From contig NZ_CP089214.1 of the NCBI RefSeq assembly GCF_021183625.1, positions 310,001 to 374,000 on the forward strand: a stretch of DNA of 64,000 bases, read 5' to 3'. This document shows positions 44,241 through 53,552 of this stretch, in pieces (the first letter of the stretch is position 1; each line of letters opens with the position of its first letter). Under the pieces are notes generated by a model. It worked only from the letters and a program-made list of their open reading frames with translations. It ran no database searches and was not told the origin of the DNA. The DNA is from Nocardia asteroides (GTDB taxonomy: Bacteria; Actinomycetota; Actinomycetes; Mycobacteriales; Mycobacteriaceae). Made by a program: the position numbers and the translations under genes.

Positions 44241-44993
44241 CTAGCGGCCCTCCGTGCCCGCCGCCTCGGCGATCAACTGCGTCATCTCGGTGATCTCGCG
44301 CCGGATCCGCCTGCGCATGGCCCGCCCGAACTGCTCGTCGGCCACGGTCCGCGCCACCGGGCGCAGCTCGGCGACGGCGCCGATCAGCCGCTCCAGGTTC
44401 TCCGGGGTGGGGTCGTCGAGCATGCGGTCGAGCACGTGGCTGCGGAAGGCGTGCACGAAGGAGAAGGCCATCCGGTCGAAGGCCGCCTCGATCTCCCAGC
44501 TCATGGCGAGCACCGCGCGCAGCGGGATGCCGGTCGCCACGAGCGTCAGCGTCGCCTCCAGCAACCGGGCGCTCGGGTGGCTGTAGTGCTCGCCGCGGCG
44601 GCGCAGGTACCCCAGCTCGATCGCCTCCGCGAGCACCTCCGGGGTGAGCTGGCCGCCGAAGCGGGCGCGCAGCTCGGCGGCGGTCAGCTCGACCGGGTCG
44701 CTGTGCGCCCAGTCCACGGTGGCGACCGAGCCGAAGCCGAGGATCTCCGCCAGCCCGCGCCCCTTCTGCGCGGCGGTGAGCAGCTCCTCGATGCCGTCGA
44801 GCCGGTAGCCGCGCGCGACCAGGTCGCCGATCAGCCGCAATCGCTCCAGGTGGGCCGCGCTGTACCGGGCGGTGCGGCCCTCCCGGCGGGGCGGCTGGAG
44901 CAACCCGCGCTCCTGGTAATAGCGCAGCGTGCGCACCGGGATCCCGGCCTGCTCGGCCAGTTCGGTGACCCGGTACTCGCGCTGCTCGTCCAC
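44241..44993 (-). CDS. MerR family transcriptional regulator
   Basis: The 250-residue regulator has a MerR-type HTH at about residues 7-70 (YRVTELAEQAGIPVRTLRYYQERGLLQPPRREGRTARYSAAHLERLRLI). It is followed by a helical effector domain with no cysteine-metal pattern, suggesting an organic ligand or protein partner. Codons start at GTG 44993 with GAGG upstream. It faces the alpha/beta hydrolase gene tail to tail. The operator is expected in the 266-bp gap before the PucR gene. Confidence 0.9.
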   Translation of the reverse strand: MDEQREYRVTELAEQAGIPVRTLRYYQERGLLQPPRREGRTARYSAAHLERLRLIGDLVARGYRLDGIEELLTAAQKGRGLAEILGFGSVATVDWAHSDPVELTAAELRARFGGQLTPEVLAEAIELGYLRRRGEHYSHPSARLLEATLTLVATGIPLRAVLAMSWEIEAAFDRMAFSFVHAFRSHVLDRMLDDPTPENLERLIGAVAELRPVARTVADEQFGRAMRRRIRREITEMTQLIAEAAGTEGR

Positions 44994-45260
44994 CGGGCCA
45001 TCCTCGCCTCGCTCGAACCCTGCTGCCGCGCCGCGCCGTCCGCGGTGCCGCCCGATCCTGCCACCCGGTACCGGGGACGGCCACCGACCGGCAACCATTC
45101 CACCCCGAGGTGGCAGCAAACTCCCACTTACCATAGCGTTCACTACGGAAAACCCGGTATCGAAACAGGTTCCACCCTGGTGGACGATCACGTACCCTGC
45201 AATCGTGACAGTTGCCACTGGCTGATCGAGTCGATGGGCAACCCAGCCAGGAGGGCAACG
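44994..45260. other. Divergent intergenic region, MerR versus PucR gene
   Basis: The 267 bases contain no gene and only imperfect palindromes such as CATAGCG...CACTACG near 45133-45146. It likely contains the promoters of both regulators. Confidence 0.4.
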
Positions 45261-46523
45261 GTGATCGAGAACGCGCCCGCCACAGCGGATCTGCTCGTAT
45301 CGGGGCGGCCCGCATCCGCCCACCTGCGCGACGTCCGGACCCTGGCGCGCCGCCTGGTCGGGCACTTCGCCGACAATGTGGTGCCCTGCGGCACGCTGCC
45401 CGGTGACGCGCTGAGCGGCGAGATCACCGTGGTCACCCGGATCTGCCTCGAGCTCGCGCTCGACCTGCTCGACGGCAGGGAGACCACGGACAAGACCGAG
45501 CGGGTGCAGGAGGCCGCCGCCGACTGGGCGCGCGAGGGCATCCCGATCGACGCCATCCACAACGCCGTGCACGAGGGGCTGCGGATCGGCTTCGACCTGA
45601 TCGTCGCCAAGGCAGGCGCGCAGGACTCCCCCGCCATGGTCGACCTGGCGCGCAAATTCATGGAGATCCAGGACCGGATCACCCGCGCGGTCTCCACCGC
45701 CTACGTGCGGGAGCTGAAATCGGTGGTCTCCGAGCACCACACGGCCGTGCACACGCTCACCTCCGCACTGCTCGGCGGGCGCAGCACCTCCACCATGGCC
45801 AGGGAGAGCGCGGTCGCCATCGCCGACTCCTACCACGTGCTGGCGCTGGCCGTCCCGCCGCACCGCGACGAGCACAACATCGCCCTCGACACGCAGGTGG
45901 TGGCGCGGCGCAAGCTGCGCAGGCTGCAGGCCGCGCTGGCCGATCACTGCGGCGGCGACGCGCTCGCGCTGCTCAGCGTGGACGGCGGCACCGTGCTGCT
46001 GCCCACCGACCGCTACACCGAGCAGGCGCTGGACACCCTGATCGACCAGCTCGCGGTGGCCGCGCAGGTGCCGCTGGTCGCGACCACCGTGCGGGCCGGA
46101 CGCGAGGAGATCCCGCTCGCCACCGACCAGGCGCACGAACTGCTCGACGTGGTGCAGCGGCTCGGCTGGCCGCACCGGCTGCACCGCTTCGACGACCTGG
46201 TGCTCGAGTACCAGCTCGCCCGCCCCGGCCCGGCGCGCACCGTGCTCGCCGCCGCGCTCGAGCCGCTCGACGGCCAGCCCGACCTGCTGCAGACCCTGCG
46301 CACCTACATCGCCAAGGACCTGAACCGCCAGCGCACCGCGCGCGCCCTGCACGTGCACGCCAACACCGTCGACCACCGATTCCGCCGGATCGGCCAGCTC
46401 ACCGGCTTCGACCCCGGCCAGGCGCACGGCCTCTGGTACCTGCGCTCGGCGCTGATCGCCCGCGCCTTCGAGGCCGGAGCGGCGGCACCGGCGCGCCGTG
46501 CCGAGGATTCCGCTGCCGGATAG
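45261..46523 (+). CDS. PucR/CdaR family transcriptional regulator
   Basis: The 420-residue protein has a long helical N-terminal region (RDVRTLARRLVGHFADNV, VQEAAADWAREGIPIDAIHNAVHEGLRIGFDLIV), a middle GGDEF-like domain and a C-terminal HTH (TLRTYIAKDLNRQRTARALHVHANTVDHRFRRIGQLTGFD), the PucR/CdaR layout typical of activators of aromatic or purine utilisation. AGGAGGG lies five bases before GTG 45261. A zinc alcohol dehydrogenase follows and could be a target, with no proof. Confidence 0.9.
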   Translation: MIENAPATADLLVSGRPASAHLRDVRTLARRLVGHFADNVVPCGTLPGDALSGEITVVTRICLELALDLLDGRETTDKTERVQEAAADWAREGIPIDAIHNAVHEGLRIGFDLIVAKAGAQDSPAMVDLARKFMEIQDRITRAVSTAYVRELKSVVSEHHTAVHTLTSALLGGRSTSTMARESAVAIADSYHVLALAVPPHRDEHNIALDTQVVARRKLRRLQAALADHCGGDALALLSVDGGTVLLPTDRYTEQALDTLIDQLAVAAQVPLVATTVRAGREEIPLATDQAHELLDVVQRLGWPHRLHRFDDLVLEYQLARPGPARTVLAAALEPLDGQPDLLQTLRTYIAKDLNRQRTARALHVHANTVDHRFRRIGQLTGFDPGQAHGLWYLRSALIARAFEAGAAAPARRAEDSAAG

Positions 46524-46600
46524 CCCGCCCGGCTGACACGATTGGCCGCGAGAGCCACCGGCGAGCGCGGCGGTGGGAGCGGCGAGGTGAGGAGGGTGCG

Positions 46601-47698
46601 GTGCAGGCAGCCGTCTACTACGGTTCGGAACCCCGGCTGGTGATCGAGGAGATCCCGCGCCCGGCGCCCCGGCGCGGCGAGGTGCTGCTGCGGGTCACCG
46701 CCTGCGGGGTGTGCCACACCGACCTGCACGTGCTGCGCTCCGAGGTCGCCTTCCCCACCCCCGCGGTGCTCGGGCACGAGGTCTCCGGGGTGGTCGCCGA
46801 GCTCGGGCCGGAGGTCACCGGCGTCGCCGTCGGCGACGAGGTGGTGTGCAGCTTCATCATGCCGTGCGGGGACTGCAGGCACTGCGTGCGCGGCATGGAG
46901 GACCTCTGCGAGAAGTTCTTCGCCTACAACCGGCTCAAAGGCGCGCTCTACGACGGGGAATCCCGGCTCACCACCGCCGACGGCTCACCGCTTGCCATGT
47001 ACTCCATGGGCGGGCTCGCCGAGTACTGCGTGGTCCCGGCCACCGACGTGTTCCGGGTGCCGGACGGAGTCGCGCTGGACCAGGTCTCCATCCTGGGCTG
47101 CAGCACCTTCACCGCGCTGGGCGCGCTGCGCACCGCCGAACTCGGGGTCGGCGCGCGGATCGCGGTGGTCGCCGCGGGCGGCGTCGGCTCCTCGATCGTG
47201 CAGCTCGCCGCCGCGGCCGGGGCCGCGCAGATCATCGCGGTCGACCTCGGCGCGGAGAAGTTGTCCGCCGTGGCGAAGCTCGGCGCCACGCACACCGTGG
47301 ACGCGGCCACCGAGGACGTGGTCGCGCGGGTCAGGGAGCTCACCGACGGGCACGGCGTCGACATCGCCTTCGAGGCGCTCGGCAATGCCGCCACCTTCGG
47401 CACCGCGCTCGACATCCTCGACGACGGCGGGCGGGCCGTCGTGGTCGGCATCGCCCCGGCCGGCTCCACCGGCTCCGTCGACCTGGCCCGACTGGTGCGC
47501 CGCAAGCTGGAGATCCGCGGCTCCTACGGCGCCAAGGCGCGCACCGACATGCCCGCGCTGCTGCGCCTGGTCGCCGCGGGCAGCGTCGCCCCGCAGGAGC
47601 TCATCACCCGCCGCTACCCGCTGGAACAGGCCGACGAGGCGTACCAGGCCCTGGCCCGCGGCGAAATCGTCGGCCGGGCCATCATCGAGATGGGCTGA
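46601..47698 (+). CDS. Zinc-dependent alcohol dehydrogenase (MDR family)
   Basis: The 365-residue MDR enzyme has catalytic zinc ligands in ACGVCHTDLHV and GHEVSG, the structural zinc quartet CGDCRHCVRGMEDLC and the NAD(P) fold VVAAGGVGSS. It oxidises alcohols or reduces aldehydes. GTG 46601 starts 77 bases after the PucR stop. The stop is four bases from the stop of the convergent SDR gene. A physiological substrate cannot be assigned. Confidence 0.92.
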   Translation: MQAAVYYGSEPRLVIEEIPRPAPRRGEVLLRVTACGVCHTDLHVLRSEVAFPTPAVLGHEVSGVVAELGPEVTGVAVGDEVVCSFIMPCGDCRHCVRGMEDLCEKFFAYNRLKGALYDGESRLTTADGSPLAMYSMGGLAEYCVVPATDVFRVPDGVALDQVSILGCSTFTALGALRTAELGVGARIAVVAAGGVGSSIVQLAAAAGAAQIIAVDLGAEKLSAVAKLGATHTVDAATEDVVARVRELTDGHGVDIAFEALGNAATFGTALDILDDGGRAVVVGIAPAGSTGSVDLARLVRRKLEIRGSYGAKARTDMPALLRLVAAGSVAPQELITRRYPLEQADEAYQALARGEIVGRAIIEMG

Positions 47699-47702
47699 AC
47701 CC

Positions 47703-48428
47703 TCAGCGCTGCCGCGCGGGCCGCACCACGATCTCGTTGACATCCACCTCGGCCGGCTGGTGCAGCGCGTAGTCCACCGCGGCCGCGATCGCCTCCGGGG
47801 CCATAGCGTGCGCGCGGTAGCCGCGCATCGCCTCGGCGGCGCCGGGGTCGGTGATCGAGTCGGCGAGTTCGGAGGTCACCACCCCGGGAGAGACGGTGGT
47901 GACCCGGATGCCAGGCGCGCTCTCCTGCCGCAGCCCCTCGGTGATCGCCCACGCCGCGTGCTTGGTGCCCGAGTACACCGCACTGGTCGGCACCACCTCG
48001 TGCGCGCCAACGCTCGCCACCGTCACGAAGTGCCCGCTGTCCTGCGCGGTGAACCGGGGCAGCACAGCGGCGATGCTGTGCAGCAGCCCGCCGATATTGA
48101 CGTCGAGCATGTGCTGCCACTCGTCCACGAGCAGCCGGTCCAGCCGGGACAGCGGCATGACGCCGGCATTGGCGACGAAGGCATCGACCCGGCCGTACCG
48201 CTCGGCGGCCCGATCGACGAAGTCCCGCACACCGGCGAGGTCGGTGACATCGACCCGCACCGGGTGAATCCGGTCGTCGCGCTCGGCCAAGGCCCGCAGC
48301 CGCTCGGTGCGCCGCGCCCCGGCGAACACCCGGTGCCCGCGGGCCGCCGCCCGCAGCGCGACGGCTTCCCCGATGCCGCTGCTGGCGCCGGTGACGAGGA
48401 CGATCTTGCTGGTTTCGGTAGTGGTCAT
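47703..48428 (-). CDS. Short-chain dehydrogenase/reductase
   Basis: The 241-residue SDR has the NAD(P) motif VLVTGASSGIGEAVAL, the NAG motif FVANAGVMPLS, a catalytic Ser near VTVASVGAHEV and YSGTKHA with the catalytic Tyr and Lys. It likely reduces a carbonyl compound. ATG 48428 begins 101 bases from the start of a divergent, now broken, helix-turn-helix regulator. Such SDR/regulator divergent pairs are common in actinobacteria, so the regulator remnant was probably its repressor. Confidence 0.92.
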   Translation of the reverse strand: MTTTETSKIVLVTGASSGIGEAVALRAAARGHRVFAGARRTERLRALAERDDRIHPVRVDVTDLAGVRDFVDRAAERYGRVDAFVANAGVMPLSRLDRLLVDEWQHMLDVNIGGLLHSIAAVLPRFTAQDSGHFVTVASVGAHEVVPTSAVYSGTKHAAWAITEGLRQESAPGIRVTTVSPGVVTSELADSITDPGAAEAMRGYRAHAMAPEAIAAAVDYALHQPAEVDVNEIVVRPARQR

Positions 48429-48476
48429 GGGTTCCACCGTGCTCGGCGCGCGGAGTCGGCGGCAGGGCGGGAAGTT

Positions 48477-48497
48477 CCTGGGAGCAGCGCACCCAGG
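48477..48497. promoter_or_regulatory. Inverted repeat CCTGGG-N9-CCCAGG, left copy
   Basis: Perfect 6-bp arms separated by nine bases, between the SDR start and the broken regulator. The same element is at 61614-61634 before the intact regulator, so it is probably the operator for this regulator family. Confidence 0.6.
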
Positions 48498-48529
48498 CTC
48501 GCCCCCGCACCCCCTCCTACTCTCGGGGC

Positions 48530-48653
48530 ATGGCTTCCAAGCAGTTCGGCGCCTACCTGAAAGCGCGGCGCGCCCAGCTCGACCCGGCCGCGGTGAACCT
48601 GCCGGACACCGGGGTACCGGCGGGTGCCGGGGTTGCGGCACGAAGAGGTCGCA
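48530..48653 (+). pseudogene. Truncated and frameshifted helix-turn-helix regulator remnant
   Basis: It begins with MASKQFGAYLKARRAQLDPAAVNLP, nearly identical to the intact regulator at 61668. A one-base insertion near 48612 then shifts the frame, so the normal YRRVPGLRREEVA is read as VPAGAGVAARRGR, and homology is lost completely after 48653. The recognition helix and ligand domain are missing. It was probably the divergent partner of the SDR gene before the island arrived. Confidence 0.85.
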
Positions 48654-48921
48654 ATGCGGGCCGGGGCGGGATGTCGGTTATATACCCCATCAAGACTGAC
48701 CTGCCCCACGTCATCGCGCAGCAGCCCAATTCGCAGGCGGGCATGGCAAGCGGCTCCGACCAGATCCTTGCCCCCGGTGACAGTAATGGCCGCCGCGTCG
48801 GTAATCAGGGCAGGTCGAGTTCGCCGGGGATGGAGGGGTAGATCCCGGCGGGTTCACGTTGGCCAGCGCGGACCGCCTCGCGCGCGAAGGTGCCGAGCAT
48901 CTCGCCGCGATGGCGTCCGCG
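48654..48921. other. Non-coding left end of the island
   Basis: The 268 bases between the broken regulator and the stop of the helicase gene show no convincing gene on either strand. They contain no tRNA or integrase remnant that I recognise. Base composition is lower in GC than the DNA to the left. Confidence 0.5.
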
Positions 48922-50856
48922 CTACACAGCCTCGGTCGCGGCTCTTATGCCCAACTCGGCAAGGAGTTCTTCGTTCGAAAGTTCTGCCAGCGTCAGTGCT
49001 GGGCGATCGAACAGAAGCTCTGACACCAAGGCCGCGCGCGCGGCCTCGGTGTCGTGGGCGAAGATGACGATCGCCAGCGACTCGACGGCCCGGGAGACAC
49101 ACACATAGAGGAGCCGCCGGGTCCGTTCGAGCACTGAGTCCTCATTGGCGGCGCGACGTGCCAAGTCTCGGTCGGAGAGGGCTTTGATGCCGAAGAGCTT
49201 TTCGTAAGAATATTGCTTGAAGGGTGCCCCTTCCTGGTCGTCGAGGATGACGAGGACCTTGGCGAACTCGGAGCCTTTGGTACCGTGCTGCGTCGAGTAC
49301 GGCGACTGCTCCCGGATATAGTAAAAGTATCGAGAGACTTCTCTGACGTCACACGCGAGGTAAGCCTTGAGAGCCGCCGATTCGGGATCTCCTGTGTCAG
49401 CATCCGTAAGTTCACCGCCGAGCGCTCGGTTCAGCATCACAGCCAACTTAGGATCCGGTTCGTAGAGACTGGATTCCATTGCGAGCCGCAGTACCGCGCC
49501 GACTGAGTTCGGGCCGCCCTCGCTTACAAGACTTCTGATCTTCTCCACCTGGGTGCGCGTCCCGGCAAGCGCACCACGAGCATCCGTGCCGCTCGTCAGT
49601 TCTCGAACGAGCTTGTCACGCACGAGGGCGATCACGGCGGGGTCGTCTGCGCCAGCGGGTTCACACAGCGGCAGAATCAGTTCATCGAAGACCTGCAACG
49701 GCCGTGCGTTCCCGCTGTTGAACGCCGCTTTTAGTGTCGATTCGTCGTTGTCGTTGAATGCGGCAAAAAGCGCCGCGAATCCCAGCCGGGCGGCCGCCAT
49801 GCGATGCATGATGATCAGGATCTTGGCCGCACGGCCATCGACGTCCGGGTCGGTGGTCCAGTCACCGGCGCTGCTGTGGCGACTGAGCCATTCCCGAACA
49901 AGATTCAGGTTTGCAGTGCGATGCTCGTCGGCGGGCAGCACGAAGACGTGGAATTCACCTTCCCGTTGCGTGCCATCTGGACGGCCCGGGACTTGAACTA
50001 GCCCATCCGCCTTGGAGCGAACCTGATTCACGATGCGGAGCACCTGCAGAGAGCTGCGAAAGTTCTCGGCCTTCTCGATGGTTGCCCATCCTGGTTCGAT
50101 TGTCACCGTGCCGACGCCGCGTTGGTAGATCTGCTGCATCGGATCACCGAAGAACCCCAGACATACTTCACCGCGCGCCTGGGCGTAGATGTGTTTGAGG
50201 GCGGTGACCACTTCGGGAAAGGTGTCCTGGCTTTCATCGACGAAGATGTAGGGATACTTGCGTGCGGCGATCCGGGCCAGCATCGGCTTGTCGATTATGA
50301 GCTGGGTCGCCAGTTTCACGACCTCTTCGTGCCCCAGGCTCCCTGTGCTGTGGTCGGTTCCGTGCCCGTAGCGGAAACTCTCGACCGATGCCAAAGCTCC
50401 GACTTGGCGTCGCAGACGCCGCATCTCCTCGTCATCCCGCGCCCTGGTGGTTTGCCTCGTCCGCAGCGTATATGCAGCTTGTTTGGCGGTCATCGTCTCG
50501 ATCTTGCGGTGGAGTTCCTGTTCGAGCCATACACGGATGTCGTGGTTGAAGGGCCGGACGAGCGTCCACAAGAAGCTGTGGATCGTTGACACTGTGACAA
50601 TCGGGTTGTACCCGACGTCGGCCGCGATCTCCTCGGCCGCGACTGCAGTATAGGTGATACACGCGATCTGTTGAGTCCGGCTTCTCAGCTGCTGCCCGCG
50701 GGTCCGAACTACGTGGCCGAGTGCTTTCACCAAAGACGTGGTTTTACCCGACCCCGCTCCGGCGATCATCACGAACCCGCGCGCCGGGGCACCGTCGAGG
50801 ACCTCACGAAGCTGCCGGTCGGCGTCGGTGTCCTTCGCCGACAGTCTGGAGCTCAC
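48922..50856 (-). CDS. UvrD/PcrA-like superfamily 1 helicase (GajB-like)
   Basis: The 644-residue helicase shows all SF1A motifs in order: Walker A AGAGSGKTT (about 32-40), Ia ITYTAVAAEEI, Ic STIHSFLW, II FVDESQD (205-211), III GDPMQQIYQ (237-245), IV NFRSS, V HGTKGSEFAKVLVI and VI LLYVCVSRAVESL. It starts at GTG 50856, overlapping the stop of the upstream OLD-like nuclease gene (GTGA), so the two are translationally coupled. OLD-family nuclease followed by UvrD-like helicase is the gene order of the Gabija antiphage system (GajA-GajB). GC content and codon use are lower than the core genome, supporting acquisition. Confidence 0.88.
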   Translation of the reverse strand: MSSRLSAKDTDADRQLREVLDGAPARGFVMIAGAGSGKTTSLVKALGHVVRTRGQQLRSRTQQIACITYTAVAAEEIAADVGYNPIVTVSTIHSFLWTLVRPFNHDIRVWLEQELHRKIETMTAKQAAYTLRTRQTTRARDDEEMRRLRRQVGALASVESFRYGHGTDHSTGSLGHEEVVKLATQLIIDKPMLARIAARKYPYIFVDESQDTFPEVVTALKHIYAQARGEVCLGFFGDPMQQIYQRGVGTVTIEPGWATIEKAENFRSSLQVLRIVNQVRSKADGLVQVPGRPDGTQREGEFHVFVLPADEHRTANLNLVREWLSRHSSAGDWTTDPDVDGRAAKILIIMHRMAAARLGFAALFAAFNDNDESTLKAAFNSGNARPLQVFDELILPLCEPAGADDPAVIALVRDKLVRELTSGTDARGALAGTRTQVEKIRSLVSEGGPNSVGAVLRLAMESSLYEPDPKLAVMLNRALGGELTDADTGDPESAALKAYLACDVREVSRYFYYIREQSPYSTQHGTKGSEFAKVLVILDDQEGAPFKQYSYEKLFGIKALSDRDLARRAANEDSVLERTRRLLYVCVSRAVESLAIVIFAHDTEAARAALVSELLFDRPALTLAELSNEELLAELGIRAATEAV

Positions 50857-53105
50857 GAGATCGACGCCGAGCCGAGCACGGCGGGGATGACGACGTTCGA
50901 CTGCCGCTCTCCTAGGGCGCCCGGTTCGCCAACCCCCAGACCAAGGCGGCCCCGCAGCCAAGCTAGTCCATCCAAAATATATTGCGGGGCTTCCCATTCC
51001 GAAGCAGAAGCAGACATCAGTCGAAGCGCGAACACTGTCTTGTCGAGCCTCCGAACACGGTTGAAGAGCCCTCGGTGTATCTGCTCCAGTGTCATGCCGT
51101 GGCCGCCTCGAATGCGCAGACCCACGTCGACACGCGATCGATCCTGCGTCCAAGCCAGATTGCGGAGAGCGAAGGCTTCCTCCAAGGTACGACCTGCGAG
51201 GGCCGCCGTGCTCCCGGCCCAACTCACCTCGCAGCGGGTCTGGTACGCCAGACGGATCGTGCCCTCGATCTGACCGTCGAGGGCGATAACCTTGCCGATT
51301 TCATCCACGTCGAGAAGATCACTGATCGTCGCCGACCCCTTCAACCAATGAATCAGCGTCTTGTTGGAGGTAACGGCGCCTGGAACCGTTGCCAGGCAGG
51401 CCTTTCTGGCATCAGCGAGCTCGTCCTCGGTAGTCGCGGCGGACGGCGTCGCCTTCGTTGGCCTGACGCTGTCGAGATCGGTGATGATCAACGCCGGCAC
51501 GCCCAGGAACGCTAGCAGAGGCTCGAAGACGTGGGCGAAGTCTCCGCCTACCTCAAGAATGGTCAGATGAACCGACCCGAGTTCGGGGAAGTAGCGTTCG
51601 ATAATTAGCGGAAGCAATAACCGCTCGACGTTGCCCTCCACCAAGATCACCGCATCAGCGAAAAACAGGTCGCAGTGCGTCAGTTTTACGTACTTCTGCA
51701 GAAACTCTCTCGTCGGTTCTTCAGCCTGTTGATGGAAAACTGACAAGTCTTTGACCTCGCTGTGCGGCAGCGCTTTCGAGCTCGCCGATCGGCTGAAGTA
51801 CCGAATAGGCGTGAAGTTGCTCTCGTAGAGCATGTGGGAAGAGTGTGTCGTCACCACGAGCTGAGTACTGAAGCCCGCCTCCGGGGGTGGCAACAGCTCG
51901 AAGACCTTTCGAATGAAGACCTGCTGCAACTGAGCATGCTGGTGAGCCTCGGGTTCCTCGATCATGATCAGATGAACAGGGGGGCGATCACCGGTCGACT
52001 CAGTCCACGCCTGATGGAAATCGAGCAACTCCACGGCCATATAGATCAGATTTTTGAATCCCAGGCCATTGTACTGATCGGGCAAGGTCGCCTGGGTCCC
52101 GGAGCTGACGATACCGGGCAGCGCGTAGTGCACGCGGGCGTTGCCGGCAAGGACCTGGGCGGGGTTGAAGGAAGCCTTGAGTAGCAGCTCGGGGTGCGCG
52201 GTGCCCGGGTAACCGAGCTCGGCGATACCTTGCAGGATCGGCGCGAAAACATCGGCGTAGTGATCGTTGAGAGCGGCTTCCGACCCCGCGATCGCGCTGA
52301 GCGCGGCGGGGTCGGCATCGTACTGTCGCAGGTTGCGCTTGTAGAAGGCGCCCAAACGGTGTGAAAGGTTCTCCGCGCGCCCTCGGGACGAAGCGCTTTC
52401 TCCGCGAGGGCGAGAATCCGAATCGGATAAGTGCCGTTGGGCGTCGAGAAAGTCCACCCGAATCAGGTCCGCAGCGATGTCCCCGGCACCCGAGGATCGC
52501 GGTCCGAGCCGGTGAGGGATGTAGTCCGGCATGGGTTGGCGCGATTCATCACAGAACCGCTCATCTAACACGTAGTAGAAGATCTCGAACTCATCGGTCA
52601 ACCGCTTGCGCAGATAGTCGGTCAAGCTCAAAGGCCAAGGCCTGTGCGCGAATTCATCGCCAGCCGCTCGGTCCTTGGAGACCTCCCGCGCGGCCCGATA
52701 GTTCTTGAACAACGCGTCGGGGTTGCGCGGCCCGTAGGCCATCCGTAGTCCGATTAACTCGCCGTCCCACGACAGGCTCGGCAGCAACCCCACCACACGA
52801 TGGATGTTCGCGTCATCGACGTCGAACCACAGGTCCAAACTGATCACCGGCAACAACTCCGCGGCGTCAGGATCATCGGTATCAAGGGCATCGAACGTTG
52901 CCCAACAATCAGCGCTGAAGTCGTAGATCTCGAACCGGTCGCTTCGTCCCAGAAACCGCTGGAACACATGGGTCGCCGACGTCTTCCCTGTGTTGTTCGC
53001 ACCGACGAAGACTGTGGTCTGCTCATCGAGATCGACTACGACATCCTTCAGGCGACGAAAGTTTTGAACCCGAAATACTTTGATACGCAACCGTTCATTC
53101 TCCAC
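50853..53105 (-). CDS. OLD-family ATPase/TOPRIM nuclease (GajA-like)
   Basis: The 750-residue protein has an N-terminal ABC-type ATPase domain with Walker A GANNTGKT (35-42), a signature-like NGLGFKNLIYMA (346-357), Walker B MIEEPEAHQH (381-390) and a His switch THSSHML (420-426). A C-terminal TOPRIM domain has VILVEGNVERL (Glu490) and ITDLDSV (Asp543, Asp545), the metal-binding acidic residues. Overcoming-lysogenisation-defect class 2 proteins of this layout cut or nick DNA; GajA does so when nucleotide levels fall during phage infection. It begins with GTG 53105 and is followed by the coupled helicase gene. At 750 residues it is longer than Bacillus GajA (about 580), with extra sequence after the TOPRIM domain. 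Confidence 0.88.
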   Translation of the reverse strand: MENERLRIKVFRVQNFRRLKDVVVDLDEQTTVFVGANNTGKTSATHVFQRFLGRSDRFEIYDFSADCWATFDALDTDDPDAAELLPVISLDLWFDVDDANIHRVVGLLPSLSWDGELIGLRMAYGPRNPDALFKNYRAAREVSKDRAAGDEFAHRPWPLSLTDYLRKRLTDEFEIFYYVLDERFCDESRQPMPDYIPHRLGPRSSGAGDIAADLIRVDFLDAQRHLSDSDSRPRGESASSRGRAENLSHRLGAFYKRNLRQYDADPAALSAIAGSEAALNDHYADVFAPILQGIAELGYPGTAHPELLLKASFNPAQVLAGNARVHYALPGIVSSGTQATLPDQYNGLGFKNLIYMAVELLDFHQAWTESTGDRPPVHLIMIEEPEAHQHAQLQQVFIRKVFELLPPPEAGFSTQLVVTTHSSHMLYESNFTPIRYFSRSASSKALPHSEVKDLSVFHQQAEEPTREFLQKYVKLTHCDLFFADAVILVEGNVERLLLPLIIERYFPELGSVHLTILEVGGDFAHVFEPLLAFLGVPALIITDLDSVRPTKATPSAATTEDELADARKACLATVPGAVTSNKTLIHWLKGSATISDLLDVDEIGKVIALDGQIEGTIRLAYQTRCEVSWAGSTAALAGRTLEEAFALRNLAWTQDRSRVDVGLRIRGGHGMTLEQIHRGLFNRVRRLDKTVFALRLMSASASEWEAPQYILDGLAWLRGRLGLGVGEPGALGERQSNVVIPAVLGSASIS

Positions 53106-53492
53106 TGTTGAATGGAACTGGCGAGACTTCTAAGGACACCGACTGTCGAGATAGAAGCGATATCACTGCGAACCGCCCCTATACGGATACTGAGGCGACG
53201 ACTTCGAATGCAGCGGGCAATAGACACGCACTGTGGCTGGACCGCCACTAAGTGGCCCGCTCAGGCCGACACTAGCCGATTCGCCCGACCGAGAGGAGAT
53301 AGTCGGCACCATAGGCAGATGTGCCAAGTATGGCGCCGCACCGACAAGCAGGACGGACGGGCAGGCTCTTCCCGTAGCGAAGTCATGCTTGACTCACACA
53401 ACTGCGCTCCCCCTTCCAGATAGGTACCCCGTCGCTCATCGCCTAGCAGAACGTGACAGGTAGCCTAACCGCACGGTGTACGCTCGTCACAT
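53106..53492. other. Intergenic region upstream of the Gabija-like operon
   Basis: About 387 bases separate the defence operon start from the IS3 left end. Several short overlapping open frames exist, but none has a ribosome-binding site or recognisable product. The promoter of the defence operon should lie here, and no clear palindrome was seen. Confidence 0.5.
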
Positions 53493-53552
53493 CGGGGCTG
53501 CTGCATGAGTAGGTGACACCGTTCTGGCTTGCCGTGAGGCGGGCCTGGAAAG

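Larger units (their letters stand above)
48465..48653 (+). repeat. Left copy of the regulator 5' repeat (island left edge)
   Basis: This segment matches 61602-61790 at the right end. The first 41 bases (48465-48505) are identical there, the stretch before ATG is more diverged, and the 5' coding part (48530-48653 versus 61668-61790) is about 90 percent identical by eye. Homology stops at 48653 and unrelated sequence begins. The promoter part contains CCTGGG-N9-CCCAGG (48477-48497), a likely operator. Confidence 0.88.

Noticed and set aside
44994..46427. Upstream extension of the MerR frame across the PucR gene
   Set aside because: It is antisense to the PucR coding region with no protein motif; the MerR protein starts at 44993 with a normal HTH N-terminus.
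48530..48841. 103-codon frame starting like the regulator
   Set aside because: Only the first 27 residues match the regulator; the rest follows a frameshift and unrelated DNA, so it is called a pseudogene remnant and not a gene.
50853..53105. Reading the OLD-like protein as a RecF or SMC-type repair protein
   Set aside because: The TOPRIM motifs LVEGNVE and DLD after the ATPase domain, and the coupled UvrD gene, favour an OLD-family nuclease.
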